Part shown: positions 62,622 to 64,000 of the stretch, piece by piece
How the letters are laid out: every line of letters begins with the position of its first letter
Position numbering within the stretch: position 1 is the first letter of the stretch
Assembly: GCA_034927815.1 (NCBI GenBank)
Contig: JAYFPK010000009.1
Coordinates: 1 to 64,000, forward strand
Source of the DNA: Limiplasma sp034927815
Lineage (GTDB): Bacteria > Bacillota > Clostridia > Christensenellales > Aristaeellaceae
Reading direction: 5' to 3'
DNA length: 64,000 nt
Notes under the pieces: generated by a model
Databases searched by the model: none
Told to the model about the DNA's origin: nothing
The model's input: the letters and a program-made list of their open reading frames with translations, nothing else
Made by a program: the position numbers and the translations under genes

Positions 62622-62978
62622 CTACGCGTCCTCCTCCGCAAAGGGCAAGGGAATGTGGTTGGTACCGTCGTCCCAGAGCTTATCCAGGCGGTAGAATTCC
62701 CGCTCCTCCGTGTGGAACAGGTGCACCAGCACAGAGCCGTAGTCCAGCACGATCCAGCGCCCTTCCTGGTGGCCCTCCTTGCGAAGGGGGAGGATGGAAA
62801 GCTCCGCCAGATGATCCTCCACCTGATCGGCCAGGGTTTTCACCTGCAGTGCGCTGCGGCCGTTGGCGATGATCATGCACTCGGTGATCACCGTCAGGCC
62901 CGAAACGTCCAAAGCCACGATTTGCTGGGCCTTCTTTTCATACAGAAGGGTGAGGATGCGGGAAATCAATTCACTCAT
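62622..62978 (-). CDS. rsfS: Ribosome silencing factor
   Basis: Binds L14 and blocks subunit joining in slow growth. The 118-residue protein has the RsfS/YbeB/Iojap motifs KKAQQIVALDVSGLTVITECMIIANG and WIVLDYGSVLVHLF and the FYRLDKLWDDG ending. The start at 62978, with AAAGGAG upstream, overlaps the end of the nadD-yqeK gene by 8 bases. A longer frame to 63095 is rejected. Confidence 0.95.
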   Translation of the reverse strand: MSELISRILTLLYEKKAQQIVALDVSGLTVITECMIIANGRSALQVKTLADQVEDHLAELSILPLRKEGHQEGRWIVLDYGSVLVHLFHTEEREFYRLDKLWDDGTNHIPLPFAEEDA

Positions 62979-64000
62979 GGGCTTCGCTCCTTTTGCTTTC
63001 TTGGGGTGTGAGGCGGGCCAGCCAATCCGCCACCCTTTGGGTGCTGGGGTGGGGGACGGCCTTTTGGGAGGAGACATATTGTATAGTGGACTCAAGCATG
63101 CGCCTCATGGCGGCGATGAGGTCCTCCCGGGCCAGGGCGCGCACCTCCAGAAGGGCGGGATAGGGGGCGCGGGAGGGTTCGATCTTATCCGACAGATAGA
63201 GAATCATGTCCAAGGGTAGCATACCCACTTTGCCCACGGTGTGACACCCGATGGCGGAAAGAATATTGGGGTCCGTCACGCCGTAGCGGGCTTCGGCCAA
63301 GGCCGCGCCCACGGGGCCGTGGAGCAGGTTCTGGCTTGCCAGGGTCTCCTTGTCCAAAAGCAGCCTGCGCTCCTTGGCGATCCGCTGCAACTCCGCCAGG
63401 GGAAGGCACTTGGCGCAGTCGTGGAGCAGGCCCGCCAAGGCGGCTGCCTCCAAATCCTGGCCATGGCGCCGGGCCAAATCCCGGGCTGTGTAGGCTACCA
63501 GCAAAGAGTGGAGCAGGCGCTTGTCGCTCAGGGTTTCCGCCAGGAGCCGGTACAGCGCCGCGGCGGAGGGTGGGGAAGGGGGAACGCCATACAGACCCAT
63601 GATCCGGATGTACTCCATTGCCTGGGGCAGAAGCTCCGGGGGTTCCCCGCCCTGGGAGAGGGCCTGCCGGATGGCGGTGGAGGAAATATCCATGGGGGGC
63701 AAGGACAGGTAGGAGAACCGCGCGCCCCGTGCCTCCAGCTCCAGGCGGAGGGGATGGGCCGCCGCGTTTTGGGTGCTGCGGCGGCTTACCAGAAACCGGC
63801 ACAGGACGAAGACCTCGTCGGGCTTGTGCCAGTTGGGCAGATCCAGCAAGGTATCCTCGCCGATGATGTAGTACAGCTCGGCGGAGGGAAACTGCTTCTT
63901 CAAAAGGCGCAAGGTATCCAGCGTGTAGATGACGCCCTCCCGGTCTATTTCCAGGCGGGAGGCGGTGAAAAGCGGCTTGCCGATCAGCGCCAGCCGGGTC
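62971..64000 (-). CDS. NadD-YqeK fusion, 5' end beyond the window
   Basis: The visible 343 codons join the C-terminal half of nicotinate-mononucleotide adenylyltransferase (YYIIGEDTLLDLPNWHKPDEV and the DISSTAIRQAL nucleotide-site motif) to an HD-domain YqeK (LLHSLLVAYTARDLAR, then GLLHDCAKCLPL), a diadenosine-tetraphosphate hydrolase. The two are separate adjacent genes in Bacillus but share one frame here with a short linker (YGVPPSPPSAAALYRLL). NadD makes the NAD precursor; YqeK clears Ap4A. The frame runs to the right edge, so about the first 60-70 residues of NadD are missing from view. The end overlaps rsfS. Confidence 0.92.
   Translation of the reverse strand, partial: TRLALIGKPLFTASRLEIDREGVIYTLDTLRLLKKQFPSAELYYIIGEDTLLDLPNWHKPDEVFVLCRFLVSRRSTQNAAAHPLRLELEARGARFSYLSLPPMDISSTAIRQALSQGGEPPELLPQAMEYIRIMGLYGVPPSPPSAAALYRLLAETLSDKRLLHSLLVAYTARDLARRHGQDLEAAALAGLLHDCAKCLPLAELQRIAKERRLLLDKETLASQNLLHGPVGAALAEARYGVTDPNILSAIGCHTVGKVGMLPLDMILYLSDKIEPSRAPYPALLEVRALAREDLIAAMRRMLESTIQYVSSQKAVPHPSTQRVADWLARLTPQESKRSEAHE

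Noticed and set aside
62357..62641. 94-codon open frame on the minus strand after rsfS
   Set aside because: Very Arg/Ser/Pro-rich, no ribosome site, and it overlaps a hairpin and the rsfS end.

Overview
The window looks like chromosome from a GC-rich, spore-forming anaerobe of the Bacillota, class Clostridia. The support is: a stage II sporulation protein E gene, type III glutamine synthetase, the LL-diaminopimelate aminotransferase route to lysine, two-subunit glycine decarboxylase (gcvPA/gcvPB), a CD1247-type protein, a NadD-YqeK fusion, and many sigma-A-type promoters (TTGACA or TTGCGC, 16-18 bp, TATAMT). Genus cannot be set from the sequence alone. No rRNA, tRNA, CRISPR array or intact insertion sequence was seen.

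Layout. 1-6.9 kb: asnB, then a leftward run that starts at an rpsB promoter near 8.9 kb and reads rpsB-tsf-pyrH-MATE exporter-argS-SpoU methylase. 9.2-17.8 kb: a leftward glycine-cleavage operon (gcvT-gcvH-gcvPA-gcvPB) continuing into lipoate ligase, dihydrolipoyl dehydrogenase, a BaiN-like flavoprotein and a truncated glycosyltransferase-39 remnant. 17.9-20 kb: dapF-dapL. 20-22.1 kb: an AT-richer island with a structured non-coding repeat, an IS630-type transposase remnant and a secreted SH3-like protein. 22.1-26.3 kb: capA-like, LUD protein, Xaa-Pro peptidase, efp, CD1247-like protein, closed by two terminators. 26.3-28.3 kb: glf and a DUF4422 glycosyltransferase. 28.3-31.5 kb: the ammonia-assimilation pair asnA-glnN behind a terminator-like leader hairpin. 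31.7-34.4 kb: uppP, a cysteine-rich protein and degV. 34.6-41.1 kb: one 2165-residue secreted repeat protein. 41.2-46.8 kb: a secreted unknown, spoIIE, and an ApbE/FMN-binding flavinylation pair. 46.8-48.6 kb: a VOC protein, a second copy of the structured repeat and an XRE regulator. 48.6-54.5 kb: nagA and an arsR-potABCD operon. 54.6-62.3 kb: a four-gene exopolysaccharide operon (multi-NodB deacetylase, PilZ-GT2 synthase, PgaB-like protein, GH18-like protein). 62.6-64 kb: rsfS and the start-truncated nadD-yqeK fusion.

Three things stand out as possibly undescribed. First, a repeated, strongly structured non-coding module occurs four times in two loci (about 20.26-20.46 and 47.44-47.77 kb). 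Its stems change in a compensating way around constant loops, which argues for selection on structure. Second, the exopolysaccharide locus combines a synthase carrying an N-terminal PilZ-like domain with a chain of NodB-like domains of which only one keeps an intact catalytic set. Third, an ArsR-type regulator with a palindromic operator is the first gene of a polyamine transporter operon.

Start sites below were chosen from Shine-Dalgarno spacing, so several differ from the longest open frame. Functions are family assignments read from motifs; no database search was run.
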